Assembly: GCA_964019135.1 (NCBI GenBank)
Contig: OZ025265.1
Location: 4,532,318 to 4,596,317, forward strand
Direction of reading: 5' to 3'
From: Arenicola marina
Lineage: Eukaryota > Annelida > Polychaeta > Arenicolidae
Length of the DNA stretch: 64,000 nucleotides
Below, piece after piece: positions 12,961 to 23,563 of the stretch. The notes below the pieces were generated by a model that was not told the origin of the DNA, searched no databases, and saw nothing but the letters and a program-made list of their open reading frames with translations. The position numbers and the translations under genes were made by a program. Numbering within the stretch: position 1 is the first letter of the stretch; every line of letters begins with the position of its first letter.

Positions 12961-14875
12961 CAATATCCAGATATTATAAATTCAACACATCAAACATATG
13001 CTATTTGCCTCTTTTCTCAATAATCCATCAACGTCACTTGGTGTAAAATATACAGATTAGCTCGCTCGGAATGGATACCGGAGTTGCCAGTTATCAACCT
13101 ATGAAAATCATAAATTGCTCTAATTTCAGGAATTCACCGGCGCAGAAGCTGGCATTACCACTTTATTTACCGATTGCATTGTGGGAGGAATCTCGGGGAG
13201 CATGTGGAACACCGAATTTACAGTTTTTAATATTTGCGGCCGGTGTGACACGGTCTGACGTCACGGATGTGAGCAGCCATGCTTCGCGACACACACTTAC
13301 CAGAATGTAACAGGTGCTGTAAGCTGCCTGAGGCATTGACATGGCTGCCCGGCTTTCTCCGGCGTCGCCTACGCCAATAGTCTCTGGGTAAACAATGGAA
13401 CTTCAAACAAAGCTTCGTCAGCTGAATTCATTTGCGTCAGTCCATTTTTTGTCGGTGTCAATCATGCTGTGGAATGTTGACCATTACCTGAAGGATACCA
13501 GTACCGTTACTGGTTCATCAGGAGAGAGAGCTTCGCCCCCCCCCCCCCCCCGCCCCACCGCCTTCCCTCCCGCAACCCCATACCCATCGACAATATCGAA
13601 TAGTCAATAGAACCTGTTCTTCAATTATGATGTTTTCCTTTACCAATCGATCATTTTGTGTCTGCAAAGCCCTGCGTCTGTTAATAATTTGCATACAAAG
13701 TCAAAAAGTGTTCAAAACCGCTGCCATCAGCGTAATCATTTGGTGTCAGAAGCATGAAGATATCTGTTCGTTAGCAGTTACAAAGGCGGCAGGATTGGTT
13801 GGTATGAGGGGTGGCGAACATGGGGCGCCGTCCCTATGGGTATTGTTACATATCCCTGTCGGTCTAAAGTAGATCTACATTTAGCGTCAACGGTCGATTT
13901 ATTAAAGTTGCTTACATCCTTACATGTAAAAGATTATACATAACTATCTATAATCAGATAATCGGCCTTCCGCACCCGCGTGTTACCTAGGGGCCTGCCA
14001 CGCACGTCCCGTCTCGATTCCCCTTCGGTGAGACACCGTCTTGGCAACACCTACCGGGCGCAATTACTGAATCCTAACCATATTGCGTCCTCATCACTCG
14101 TCTCAACAGAGGTAATGGGATCAGCCACATCCCGTAATTCAATAGATGGATCAGTGGCGCCTGGTCGGGGTAATCCACTCCACCCACATACACTCCGCCC
14201 TGGCCTGATCACGTCCCCTGCCTTGGTCTATTGATCTATGCACCATTACCCGTGGCATGGTTGCTGGTAATAACCTTGGGACTCAGCCAGACGACCGTCA
14301 TCCGCCGCACTGAAAACACCGCGCAGCCATGTTACACTATTGATATATCAGTTTCTCATAAATACATCATTTGACGTAGAGGTTACTTTCTACGCGCATC
14401 TTAAAGCATCTCATGTTGTTATTCCACCAGTGCGTTTAGTCCCTTATTATACAGAGTTATTGCAACAATACTAAGAGCTTGAATTCTCTGTTATACGCAA
14501 TGCACGCAATGTAAACTAGTCTTAATGTTACATGCCGCATTGATGCGGGGCATATGTACTCACAGAGGTGGGGGGGAGGGGCAGCAATGCCTACACCTGG
14601 CTTCATTTCGTGACCGATTGTTGCCCCACCCACACACCACTCCACCCTTTCGCCCCCTCCCCCTCCCCACCACTCACACACGCGCATACCATGCTTACAG
14701 TCGGCCAACTTGGTAGGCATGTCTATTTCCCCCTAATTGGTAGGTGGAAAAGCAAACAGAAAAACTATTCAGAGGAAAATACACGATGCCATGGAACTAA
14801 CTGGACTGTCTCAGCGTGTGGCGGTGGCCTCCCTGATGTACTTCGCGCACTAGAGACCTCATGTCGATAGGTTCT
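12961..14875. other. Spacer with simple C tract, no supported gene
   Basis: About 1.9 kb with no recognised gene. A poly-C run lies near 13,531-13,550, and a C-rich stretch at 14,620-14,690 includes CACACAC-type simple sequence. Open frames are short (below about 100 codons) and show no family features. The flank at 14,862-14,883 ends in a tRNA-like GGTTCTGGGTTCGA, discussed with the SINE insertion that follows. Confidence 0.5.
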
Positions 14876-14883
14876 GGGTTCGA
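14876..14883. repeat. Left target-site duplication of the SINE at 14.88-15.69 kb
   Basis: GGGTTCGA occurs here and again at 15,695-15,702, exactly flanking the SINE. Removing the insert rejoins GGTTCTGGGTTCGA with ATCCGG, which is a tRNA-type B box (GGTTCGAATCC). The SINE therefore appears to have landed in an older tRNA-derived sequence. Confidence 0.65.
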
Positions 14884-14930
14884 TTGGTTGGTTTTAACCA
14901 CATTTGGTCACATCGCATCAATGGGAGAAG

Positions 14931-15507
14931 ATAAGATAAGATAAGATAAGATAAGATAAGATAAAGTTTTATTTAACGTCGGTATGTAAAAGTCAACAAT
15001 AAACATTAGCACACGTGCTATTGACCGACAATGATAAAATGACATGAGCGGATGAGATATATATACATATGACAATGAAAATATAACAATCTTTGCATCT
15101 CATAAAACCTTACCCATTAGCTATGTTACATAATGTGCACGAATTACAGTGACACAAGAACACATCCGAGGTTGACAGCGTTGTTTTAAATTGCTTGGCA
15201 GATTTGGCTAACTTCGTTTCCTTGTTGAGCATGTTCCATAGCTTGCTACCTTGATACTTCAATGAATTATGGCCATAAGCTGATGTCTTAACGCGTGGCA
15301 TACATAAATTTGGCCCATTTTTTAAAATGTAATTGTTTTCCTTCACGTTATACATGTCCTGAAGATAACTAGGCCCAATCTTGTTGATACTCTTGTAAAC
15401 TTCTAATGATATGCAGCGCAATCGTTCAACATATAGCAATGGTCTACCCGCTCTCTTCCTCAACTCTGCGTATTCTGATCTAAAGTCATTAAACACATAC
15501 CTCAAGG
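14931..15507 (-). mobile_element. 5'-truncated non-LTR LINE 3' end with (TTATC)n tail
   Basis: On the - strand this contains the C-terminal part of a LINE open frame, a 3' untranslated stretch of about 145 bases, and a pentanucleotide tail seen on the + strand as repeated ATAAG at 14,931-14,965. A tail made of short repeats rather than poly-A is typical of CR1/L2-type elements. It interrupts the SINE above. The same 3' end, without the coding part, recurs at 50,890-50,970. Confidence 0.8.
15110..15507 (-). pseudogene. C-terminal end of CR1/L2/Jockey-like LINE ORF2
   Basis: About 130 codons are readable on the - strand and end at a stop at 15,110-15,112. The translation shows the order usual for the region after the reverse transcriptase of CR1/L2/Jockey-type LINEs: an FNDFRSEYAEL stretch, then LRCISLEVYKSINKIGPSYL, then TSAYGHNSLKYQGSKLWNML, then a final FKTTL. 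No catalytic reverse-transcriptase motif is present, so this is a dead 5'-truncated copy. An open frame continues upstream into the SINE head by chance; that extension is not part of the LINE. Exact clade assignment would need a protein search. Confidence 0.75.
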
Positions 15508-15694
15508 AGCCATGTCCCCGGGGGTAACCCCCTACTCGTTGCGGAGAAAGACATGGGATCTTTATCCTTCTACCACACAGACATGGCCACAGCGGGGCTC
15601 GAATTATCGATCCATGCACGTGCCGTTAGGCTCTCAGGTGGCCAAAGCATTCAAGGCGAGCGCTCTAACCCACTAAGCTATCGGGGCGGCCCCG

Positions 15695-15702
15695 GGGTTC
15701 GA
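15695..15702. repeat. Right target-site duplication (GGGTTCGA)
   Basis: This partners 14,876-14,883. The sequence just beyond it (ATCCGGATACC) completes a tRNA-like B box when joined to the left flank. Confidence 0.65.
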
Positions 15703-15768
15703 ATCCGGATACCTAATCTAGGGCATGTCTTGGTCCATTCATCCTTCATTGTCTAATTAAGTTACTAA

Positions 15769-16035
15769 GGGTCTGGAAGGGGTAAATAGCGACACGCGAC
15801 ACAGGCATATTTGAAAAATTGGCAATCGACATTGACCCCCAAATTGCGGCACTGAGGATCTGAAAAACATCATCGACACATGGATAATGGCATTTAAAAA
15901 AAAAAAAAAAATTGGTCTTTTATTTACGACAGTGAACTGGTCCAAAAACGACACGACATGTCTTGAACAATTGACATTCGACACTGAGAATTTATAAAAA
16001 TCGACACTGGACACTGGACCCTCCCTTCCAGACCC
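15769..16035 (-). mobile_element. TIR element family 1, copy A (about 267 bp)
   Basis: The element begins GGGTCTGGAAGGGG and ends CCCTTCCAGACCC, giving terminal inverted repeats of about 13 bp. The interior is rich in TCGACACTG / CAGTGTCGA motifs. Two relatives in the opposite orientation lie at 27,584-27,842 and 45,231-45,455. There is no coding capacity, consistent with a MITE. A poly-A run lies at about 15,896-15,910. No clean target-site duplication is visible. Confidence 0.75.
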
Positions 16036-17467
16036 CTGCTACTTAACCCGGTTTAGCTCTTGTGTGTACAAAATCTGCACAAAACCACGATTCATTTCAT
16101 TCTGGTGGGTAAACATGGAGGAAAATGTACAGGCGGCAATAGCATCGTACGTAGCCTGTATCACGTGACCTAACATCCATGGGTAGCATTACGCCATAAT
16201 TGGGGCCGTGTCACATTAACGACAACGATTACACTAATAATACTGACGGTCTACGCCGGGGACGGCCACTCGTCCAGAACAAACACGCGTCACCAGAATA
16301 TGCATGGATATATATATATATATATATATATTTATATGTGTAATACTGTCTGCCTATCGGCCGGGCGCGGTCTAGCCGTTCTGTTGGTTCTCGCGGTGGC
16401 ATACCACTCTCCGCCCGCAGGGTGGCGCTCCGCTAGTTCACCCTAACATTAATGGGCTGTGTAGTTCAAGAATGGAAATTGTCACTGTGTCACCACTAGA
16501 CCTAGTAGCGCGTTTGGCTATTGGCGCGTGTGCTCGGCTAGGCCCGCCAAGAATGCGTAGCTCGAACCCACATGTAACTGTTTTACCAGGATACGGATCC
16601 CATGTCTCTTCGCAAAGTGGTATTCTGGGCTCCTTTATACATCGAGCATTCCCATTGCGACGTGACATGCGACAAGTTTTCGAATTCTGTCTACGGCAAG
16701 CCATTTGTGTCATTATTCTTTTTATACATTTTCTGCCGTGGTACGTGCATTCCTGTATAGCAAGCTCGGTTTTCCGACAATGGCACCGGTTTCTCTTGCA
16801 TCTACAAGGGAGTTCCCAGCAAGTAATTCACTAGGAGTAGGTCTAGCGGTGTATTTAGATACTTACAAAAAATGACTTCATATATTGAGTGTGTTTTGTA
16901 ATGATGTGATCTATATCTGCACCACTCTCTTCCCGCAACACACGCCACAAGAAGGCGCTGCCTTACATCCCTGCTGTCGACCCGATGCATACAGGGTCAT
17001 TTGTCAGGACTGAGCCCTCCATGATGTGGCTATACACTCGGTGTGGATTACCCGGCTCACCCTAAGCTGTCACCTGCACCGGTCGCCGGTCCCACGCATA
17101 CAGACAAACCATGATTACATATGACTGCATAATTGAGAAAGCGACCCCGCTTGTCATAGGTACGCTATGTTAGTGAATGACCGCGTGTGAGGCGCCCATG
17201 GGAAATACCGGTATGTTTGTGTGACCTTGATGGGGTGTCGGGGTAGGTCGGGGGGGGGGGAGTGGGGCGGGGGGGAGGGCTGTGATGCGGTTTTGATGAT
17301 GCCACCCGGTGAATGCTTGGTCGGCTGGTCCAGATATGTCCTATGTATATTTTAACTGCAGCCTCATTTTGAACTAGATCACGGATTTATGTCGAGGTCG
17401 TTGATAGCTTCTCCGGACGCCATTCATTAAACGTGTGGGTGAGATCTACGCAGATCAATGAGCGAGC
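16036..17467. other. Spacer with TA microsatellite, no supported gene
   Basis: This holds a (TA)n run at about 16,308-16,330, a possible old SINE remnant at 16,500-16,615, and a G-rich stretch at 17,240-17,280. Open frames are below about 120 codons and look incidental. Confidence 0.5.
16500..16615 (+). mobile_element. Possible degraded SINE remnant
   Basis: GGATACGGATCCCATGTCTC and an upstream GCTCGAACCC align by eye with the post-B-box region of the SINE at 43.69-43.95 kb (read on its own strand: AGGATAAAGATCCCATGTCC). The match is patchy and the ends are unclear. Confidence 0.35.
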
Positions 17468-20400
17468 GAGCTCAGCGTGCCGGTCACACCACACAGCGCT
17501 CAGCGTGCCGGTCGCACCACACAGCGCTCAGCGTGCCGGTCACACCACACAGCGCTCAGCGTGCCGGTCACACCACACAGCGCTCAGCGTGCCGGTCACA
17601 CCACACAGCGCTCAGCGTGCCGGTCACACCACACAGCGCTCAGCGTGCCGGTCACCCCACACAGCGCTCAGCGTGCCGGTCACACCACACAGCGCTCAGC
17701 GTGCCGGTCACACCACACAGCGCTCAGCGTGCCGGTCACACCACACAGCGCTCAGCGTGCCGGTCACACCACACAGCGCTCAGCGTGCCGGTCACACCAC
17801 ACAGCGCTCAGCGTGCCGGTCACACCACACAGCGCTCAGCGTGCCGGTCACCCCACACAGCGCTCAGCGTGCCGGTCACCCCACACAGCGCTCAGCGTGC
17901 CGGTCACACCACACAGCGCTCAGCGTGCCGGTCACCCCACACAGCGCTCAGCGTGCCGGTCACACCACACAGAGCTCAGCGTGCCGGTCACACCACACAG
18001 AGCTCAGCGTGCCGGTCACACCACACAGCGCTCAGCGTGCCGGTCACACCACACAGCGCTCAGCGTGCCGGTCACCCCACACAGCGCTCAGCGTGCCGGT
18101 CACCCCACACAGAGCTCAGCGTGCCGGTCACACCACACAGCGCTCAGCGTGCCGGTCACACCACACAGCGCTCAGCGTGCCGGTCACACCACACAGCGCT
18201 CAGCGTGCCGGTCACCCCACACAGCGCTCAGCGTGCCGGTCACACCACACAGCGCTCAGCGTGCCGGTCACACCACACAGCGCTCAGCGTGCCGGTCACA
18301 CCACACAGCGCTCAGCGTGCCGGTCACACCACACAGCGCTCAGCGTGCCGGTCACACCACACAGCGCTCAGCGTGCCGGTCACACCACACAGCGCTCAGC
18401 GTGCCGGTCACACCACACAGCGCTCAGCGTGCCGGTCACACCACACAGCGCTCAGCGTGCCGGTCACCCCACACAGAGCTCAGCGTGCCGGTCACACCAC
18501 ACAGAGCTCAGCGTGCCGGTCACCCCACACAGCGCTCAGCGTGCCGGTCACACCACACAGCGCTCAGCGTGCCGGTCACACCACACAGCGCTCAGCGTGC
18601 CGGTCACACCACACAGCGCTCAGCGTGCCGGTCACCCCACACAGAGCTCAGCGTGCCGGTCACACCACACAGAGCTCAGCGTGCCGGTCACCCCACACAG
18701 CGCTCAGCGTGCCGGTCACACCACACAGCGCTCAGCGTGCCGGTCACACCACACAGCGCTCAGCGTGCCGGTCACACCACACAGCGCTCAGCGTGCCGGT
18801 CACCCCACACAGCGCTCAGCGTGCCGGTCACCCCACACAGCGCTCAGCGTGCCGGTCACACCACACAGCGCTCAGCGTGCCGGTCACCCCACACAGAGCT
18901 CAGCGTGCCGGTCACACCACACAGCGCTCAGCGTGCCGGTCACCCCACACAGAGCTCAGCGTGCCGGTCACACCACACAGAGCTCAGCGTGCCGGTCACC
19001 CCACACAGAGCTCAGCGTGCCGGTCACACCACACAGCGCTCAGCGTGCCGGTCACACCACACAGCGCTCAGCGTGCCGGTCACACCACACAGCGCTCAGC
19101 GTGCCGTTTACACCACACAGCGCTCAGCGTGCCGGTCACACCGCACAGAGCTCAGCGTGCCGGTCACACCACACAGCGCTCAGCGTGCCGGTCACACCAC
19201 ACAGAGCTCAGTGTGCCGGTCACACCACACAGCGCTCAGCGTGCCGGTCACACCACACAGCGCTCAGCGTGCCGGTCACACCACACAGCGCTCAGCGTGC
19301 CGGTCACACCACACAGCGCTCAGCGTGCCGGTCACACCACACAGCGCTCAGCGTGCCGGTCACCCCACACAGAGCTCAGCGTGCCGGTCACACCACACAG
19401 AGCTCAGCGTGCCGGTCACCCCACACAGCGCTCAGCGTGCCGGTCACCCCACACAGCGCTCAGCGTGCCGGTCACACCACACAGCGCTCAGCGTGCCGGT
19501 CACACCACACAGAGCTCAGCGTGCCGGTCACACCACACAGAGCTCAGCGTGCCGGTCACACCACACAGCGCTCAGCGTGCCGGTCACACCACACAGAGCT
19601 CAGCGTGCCGGTCACCCCACACAGCGCTCAGCGTGCCGGTCACACCACACAGCGCTCAGCGTGCCGGTCACACCACACAGCGCTCAGCGTGCCGGTCACA
19701 CCACACAGCGCTCAGCGTGCCGGTCACACCACACAGAGCTCAGCGTGCCGGTCACACCACACAGCGCTCAGCGTGCCGGTCACACCACACAGCGCTCAGC
19801 GTGCCGGTCACACCACACAGCGCTCAGCGTGCCGGTCACACCACACAGCGCTCAGCGTGCCGGTCACCCCACACAGCGCTCAGCGTGCCGGTCACACCAC
19901 ACAGCGCTCAGCGTGCCGGTCACACCACACAGCGCTCAGCGTGCCGGTCACACCACACAGAGCTCAGCGTGCCGGTCACACCACACAGAGCTCAGCGTGC
20001 CGGTCACACCACACAGAGCTCAGCGTGCCGGTCACACCACACAGCGCTCAGCGTGCCGGTCACACCACACAGAGCTCAGCGTGCCGGTCACACCACACAG
20101 CGCTCAGCGTGCCGGTCACACCACCCAGCGCTCAGCGTGCCGGTCACACCACACAGAGCTCAGCGTGCCGGTCACACCACACAGAGCTCAGCGTGCCGGT
20201 CACACCACACAGCGCTCAGCGTGCCGGTCACACCACACAGCGCTCAGCGTGCCGGTCACACCACACAGCGCTCAGCGTGCCGGTCACACCACACAGAGCT
20301 CAGCGTGCCGGTCACACCACACAGCGCTCAGCGTGCCGGTCACACCACACAGAGCTCAGCGTGCCGGTCACACCACACAGAGCTCAGCGTGCCGGTCACA

Positions 20401-21219
20401 CCACACAGAGCTCAGCGTGCCGGTCACACCACACAGCGCTCAGCGTGCCGGTCACACCACACAGAGCTCAGCGTGCCGGTCACACCACACAGCGCTCAGC
20501 GTGCCGGTCACACCACCCAGCGCTCAGCGTGCCGGTCACACCACACAGAGCTCAGCGTGCCGGTCACACCACACAGAGCTCAGCGTGCCGGTCACACCAC
20601 ACAGCGCTCAGCGTGCCGGTCACACCACACAGCGCTCAGCGTGCCGGTCACACCACACAGAGCTCAGCGTGCCGGTCACACCACACAGCGCTCAGCGTGC
20701 CGGTCACACCGCACAGAGCTCAGCGTGCCGGTCACACCACACAGCGCTCAGCGTGCCGGTCACACCACACAGCGCTCAGCGTGCCGGTCACACCACACAG
20801 CGCTCAGCGTGCCGATCACACCACACAGAGCTCAGCGTGCCGGTCACACCACACAGCGCTCAGCGTGCCGGTCACACCACACAGAGCTCAGCGTGCCGGT
20901 CACACCACACAGCGCTCAGCGTGCCGGTCACACCACACAGCGCTCAGCGTGCCGGTCACACCACACAGCGCTCAGCGTGCCGGTCACACCACACAGCGTG
21001 CCGGTCACACCACACAGCGCTCAGCGTGCCGGTCACACCACACAGCGCTCAGCGTGCCGGTCACACCACACAGCGCTCAGCGTGCCGGTCACACCACACA
21101 GCGCTCAGCGTGCCGGTCACACCACACAGCGCTCAGCGTGCCGGTCACACCACACAGCGCTCAGCGTGCCGGTCACACCACACAGCGCTCAGCGTGCCGG
21201 TCACACCACACAGCGCTCA
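17468..21219 (+). repeat. 28-bp tandem array, about 134 copies
   Basis: The unit contains CAGCGTGCCGGTCAC followed by ACCACACAGCGCT. The period is 28 bp with almost no length variation, except one short unit near 20,990-21,000. Two sites are commonly variable, both A/C: CAGCGCTC versus CAGAGCTC, and CACACC versus CACCCC. The unit has three CpG dinucleotides and no stop triplet on the + strand. Because 28 is not divisible by three, all three + frames remain open for about 3.8 kb and encode the same 28-residue repeat in rotation. This is a property of the unit, not evidence for a gene. Confidence 0.97.
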
Positions 21220-22147
21220 TCTTCACCACTACATATAACGCAATGCGGTTACCGCTTCATATACTGTTGCTTTAGTCGGGAGGGGGTTAAACAGCTAATT
21301 GTGTTTCGACCTACGTTAGAGTCTCAATCCTTGAGGAAATCAGCCAATAATAATACAGCAGATGGTGATTTATTTGGGGCCAGGCCAACGCCATACCAGT
21401 GTCCGGAGAAGGGTCTAATGACCCAGTAGCACCATCACATGCACAACACTGGCCTAAAACACAAACATTTCACCAGCGTTCACCTCTGATTGTGATGTCA
21501 GGATGCGTCGATACTTGGTGTTGCTGCTCTGGGTGATTAAGGTTTATTAACATCTTTCCACCACATATGACATCATTATGTGATGAGGCCATTCGTCACC
21601 AGCTGTGCGATGTAACATGGTTGAGTGATTAAGCGACCGGTATCAGGGCGTCAGGACGTAAATATTGTAAGTGCTGTTTTGTGCTGTTACATTATGTTGG
21701 CATGAAGTTGGTGTTTTCGTTATCTGTGGCGATTTATTGCTGCCATATTATCAATAATAAATGTAGTTGCCATTGGAACAGCTACATCGCAATGAGAATG
21801 TGTAAATGTTTGCATTTCCAAGGTAAATTAAGGGTCGTTCCTGCGTGTTTTATTATTCTAATGTCACTGGCGACCAATCACCTAGCAGGAACTATGATTT
21901 CAATGTTTTTCTCTGCCTCATTGTGGCGCTCAGTGCTCAAGCTGCCTAACACGTCCACATGTTGTTTGGTTTCTCGTGACTCGAGTGCAGCAACTGTAGC
22001 TGGAATCGATTTAGTGGCTTGCTATCATGGGATGCCGGTCCTGTCAGGCGCAGTCAGCCATCGCAGGTCTCTTTACAACGCCTACATTTAAACACATATT
22101 ATCTTAGAACGTATTGCTAATCAATTGATGTCTTCCCCTCGCTCCAG
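21220..22147. other. Spacer upstream of the membrane-protein exon
   Basis: This is a non-repetitive stretch between the 28-bp array and the host-gene exon. A 136-codon open frame at 21,681-22,091 has no recognisable domain and is probably incidental intron or upstream sequence. ATTGTAAGTG at about 21,665 resembles a splice donor and could close an upstream untranslated exon, but nothing else supports that. Confidence 0.45.
22126..22147 (+). promoter_or_regulatory. Probable 3' splice acceptor before the membrane-protein exon
   Basis: A pyrimidine-rich stretch (GTCTTCCCCTCGCTCCAG) ends in CAG at 22,145-22,147. The exon would start at 22,148, and its first four codons (GCG GCG ACC GAG) are open and in frame with the ATG at 22,160. 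The visible exon may therefore be internal, with an upstream exon lying outside what I can recognise. Confidence 0.55.
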
Positions 22148-22159
22148 GCGGCGACCGAG

Positions 22160-23267
22160 ATGGCGAACGCTACGGGCGAGGCGGCCGCTCCGCCGGAGAT
22201 GATGCCACTGCCGTCTGTGGAGTCACTGGCGGCGACGGTGGATCCCCAGCCGTCGATGTCACCGTCACCGTCACCGCCACCGCCACCGACGGCCACAACG
22301 CCGATGACGTCGACGATAGTGTCACTGTTGTCGACTTCACCCATGGACGACCAGCAGTCGACGTGGGAGCGGTTGATCTGGGTGCCTTACGCCGTGCTCT
22401 GCCTGATCCTCATCATGCTGGCCTGCGCCTCCTTCATCCATTTCCACATGCAAAACCGGGAGAAATACCGCGGCAAGCACAAGAAGAGCACTGTCCACAT
22501 ACAGAGCTTGCGCAAGAAATATCGCGTGACTCTCCACAGCAAAGGCGTCACCTGTAAAGTGCCTCCGTACGCCTTGAGCGAAATGAGGGAGGACCGTGCG
22601 AGTCCACAAACAGTGTGCGAACACGCGCACGTCTCTGAGAAAGGTGCGAGTAAAACAAACAAATACAAACAGAAGCGTGGCAAGACGGACGCGTTGATCA
22701 CAGGCGGGGGGGTCGCTGTACATAACACGCGCGCGGATATCTTCGTCACGGATACGTCATCGCAGAGCCAAGGTGAAGGTCATTCGGGGCGGAAGTCGCT
22801 TCCCAATCCGCTCTTCATTGAACAAAATGGCGGACCGAAGTGCAACGGCGGCGTCAATTTCAGTTACAAGAACGAGGCCTACAGAGGCGACAGAGAGGGC
22901 TCAGACCGGATGTTAGTGGAGATGCCCACTTCGGCCACGCCTTCCCCTCTAGCCAACCCTCCGCCTCACACCCTTACCACCGTCGTCACCCTCAGCCCCA
23001 CCCCCTCCACCGTCGTCACCCCCATCACCCTCGTTCAATCCCGCCCTCAGTCAGCCAGGCATCAGACTGCGTCCACGGCGCTTGAAGCCAGCGCGTCTTC
23101 ACCCCAGCGAAGTGTCGCCAAGACGAAGATGAACAAGGATTACAAGCACTCCCCGCGACGGAAGCTGCCCACCATCCGCCATAGCAGCACGTCCTCCGAC
23201 AGCGCGTCCCTCGACACGCCGGATACGTCATCAAGTACCCGGATTCAGAGTCCCGACAGAGCTTTGT
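22160..23267 (+). CDS. Single-pass membrane protein, first visible coding exon
   Basis: This is the only convincing host coding exon. It has a GC-rich coding style unlike its surroundings and an ATG with G at -3 and G at +4. Residues 1-70 are rich in Pro, Ser and Thr, with a Pro run near residue 40. Residues about 73-95 form one hydrophobic span (LIWVPYAVLCLILIMLA and on). A basic cluster follows (HMQNREKYRGKHKK), predicting an extracellular N-terminus and a cytosolic tail. Residues about 115-140 include RKKYRVTLHSKGVTCKVPPY. The rest of the tail is Ser/Thr/Pro-rich and basic. There is no signal peptide, so it is either a type III protein or the end of a longer receptor whose ectodomain is encoded upstream. 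The exon ends at a GTGAGT donor at 23,268, leaving one base of a codon. If unspliced it would stop at 23,273-23,275 after 371 codons. No family is recognised. Confidence 0.75.
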
Positions 23268-23273
23268 GTGAGT
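23268..23273 (+). promoter_or_regulatory. 5' splice donor GTGAGT
   Basis: GTGAGT follows TTTGT at the end of the exon. The exon contributes 369 full codons plus one base. The best downstream acceptor supplies exactly the two missing bases, giving TCC (Ser). Confidence 0.65.
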
Positions 23274-23563
23274 AAACAACCAACACTTAAAGTGACTCCA
23301 ACAACACTTGCTACCCCTGGGATTTATAGATTCATATGTTAACAATATACTGTAAATGAAACTTTCCTGAACAAGATATAGTCAAAGGTTTCTTATTCTT
23401 TTTGTGTTTGCCCTTCTTATGAAGATAAATGTGATCACACAAACATTTCCTAAAGAGCAAATAGGACTAGATATATATTTCAAGGTAGCTTCTAAAAACT
23501 TCTCGACGCTATTAATAGTTATGATGGTTTGTCTGTCGAATAACACACTCTCCCAGCGAGCAG

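Larger units (their letters stand above)
14884..15694 (-). mobile_element. tRNA-derived SINE split by a LINE insertion
   Basis: The SINE is on the - strand. Its head, at 15,508-15,694, has an A-box-like TAGCTTAGTGGGTTAGAGCG and a weaker B-box region (ATTCGAGCCC). Its 3' tail, with TTGGTTGG on the + strand, is at 14,884-14,930. Comparison with the uninterrupted copy at 43.69-43.95 kb shows that the sequence between the two parts, 14,931-15,507, is foreign. About 13 bases of the SINE appear lost at the junction. An 8-bp duplication, GGGTTCGA, flanks the whole. Confidence 0.8.

Noticed and set aside
13071-14870. Cluster of 60-100 codon frames that might be small exons
   Set aside because: No consistent splice phases, conserved motifs or codon bias could be seen to link them.
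15650-15712. A genuine tRNA gene at the GGTTCGAATCC box
   Set aside because: Only a B box can be read once the SINE is removed mentally. No A box, anticodon arm or acceptor stem is visible in the flanks.
17433-21429. Three overlapping + strand frames of about 1,250-1,320 codons
   Set aside because: They are one stop-free 28-bp unit in its three rotations. A real gene would not keep all three frames equally open.
21681-22091. 136-codon open frame upstream of the membrane-protein exon
   Set aside because: It has no recognisable domain, AT-rich non-coding composition, and a stop before the splice acceptor that precedes the real exon.
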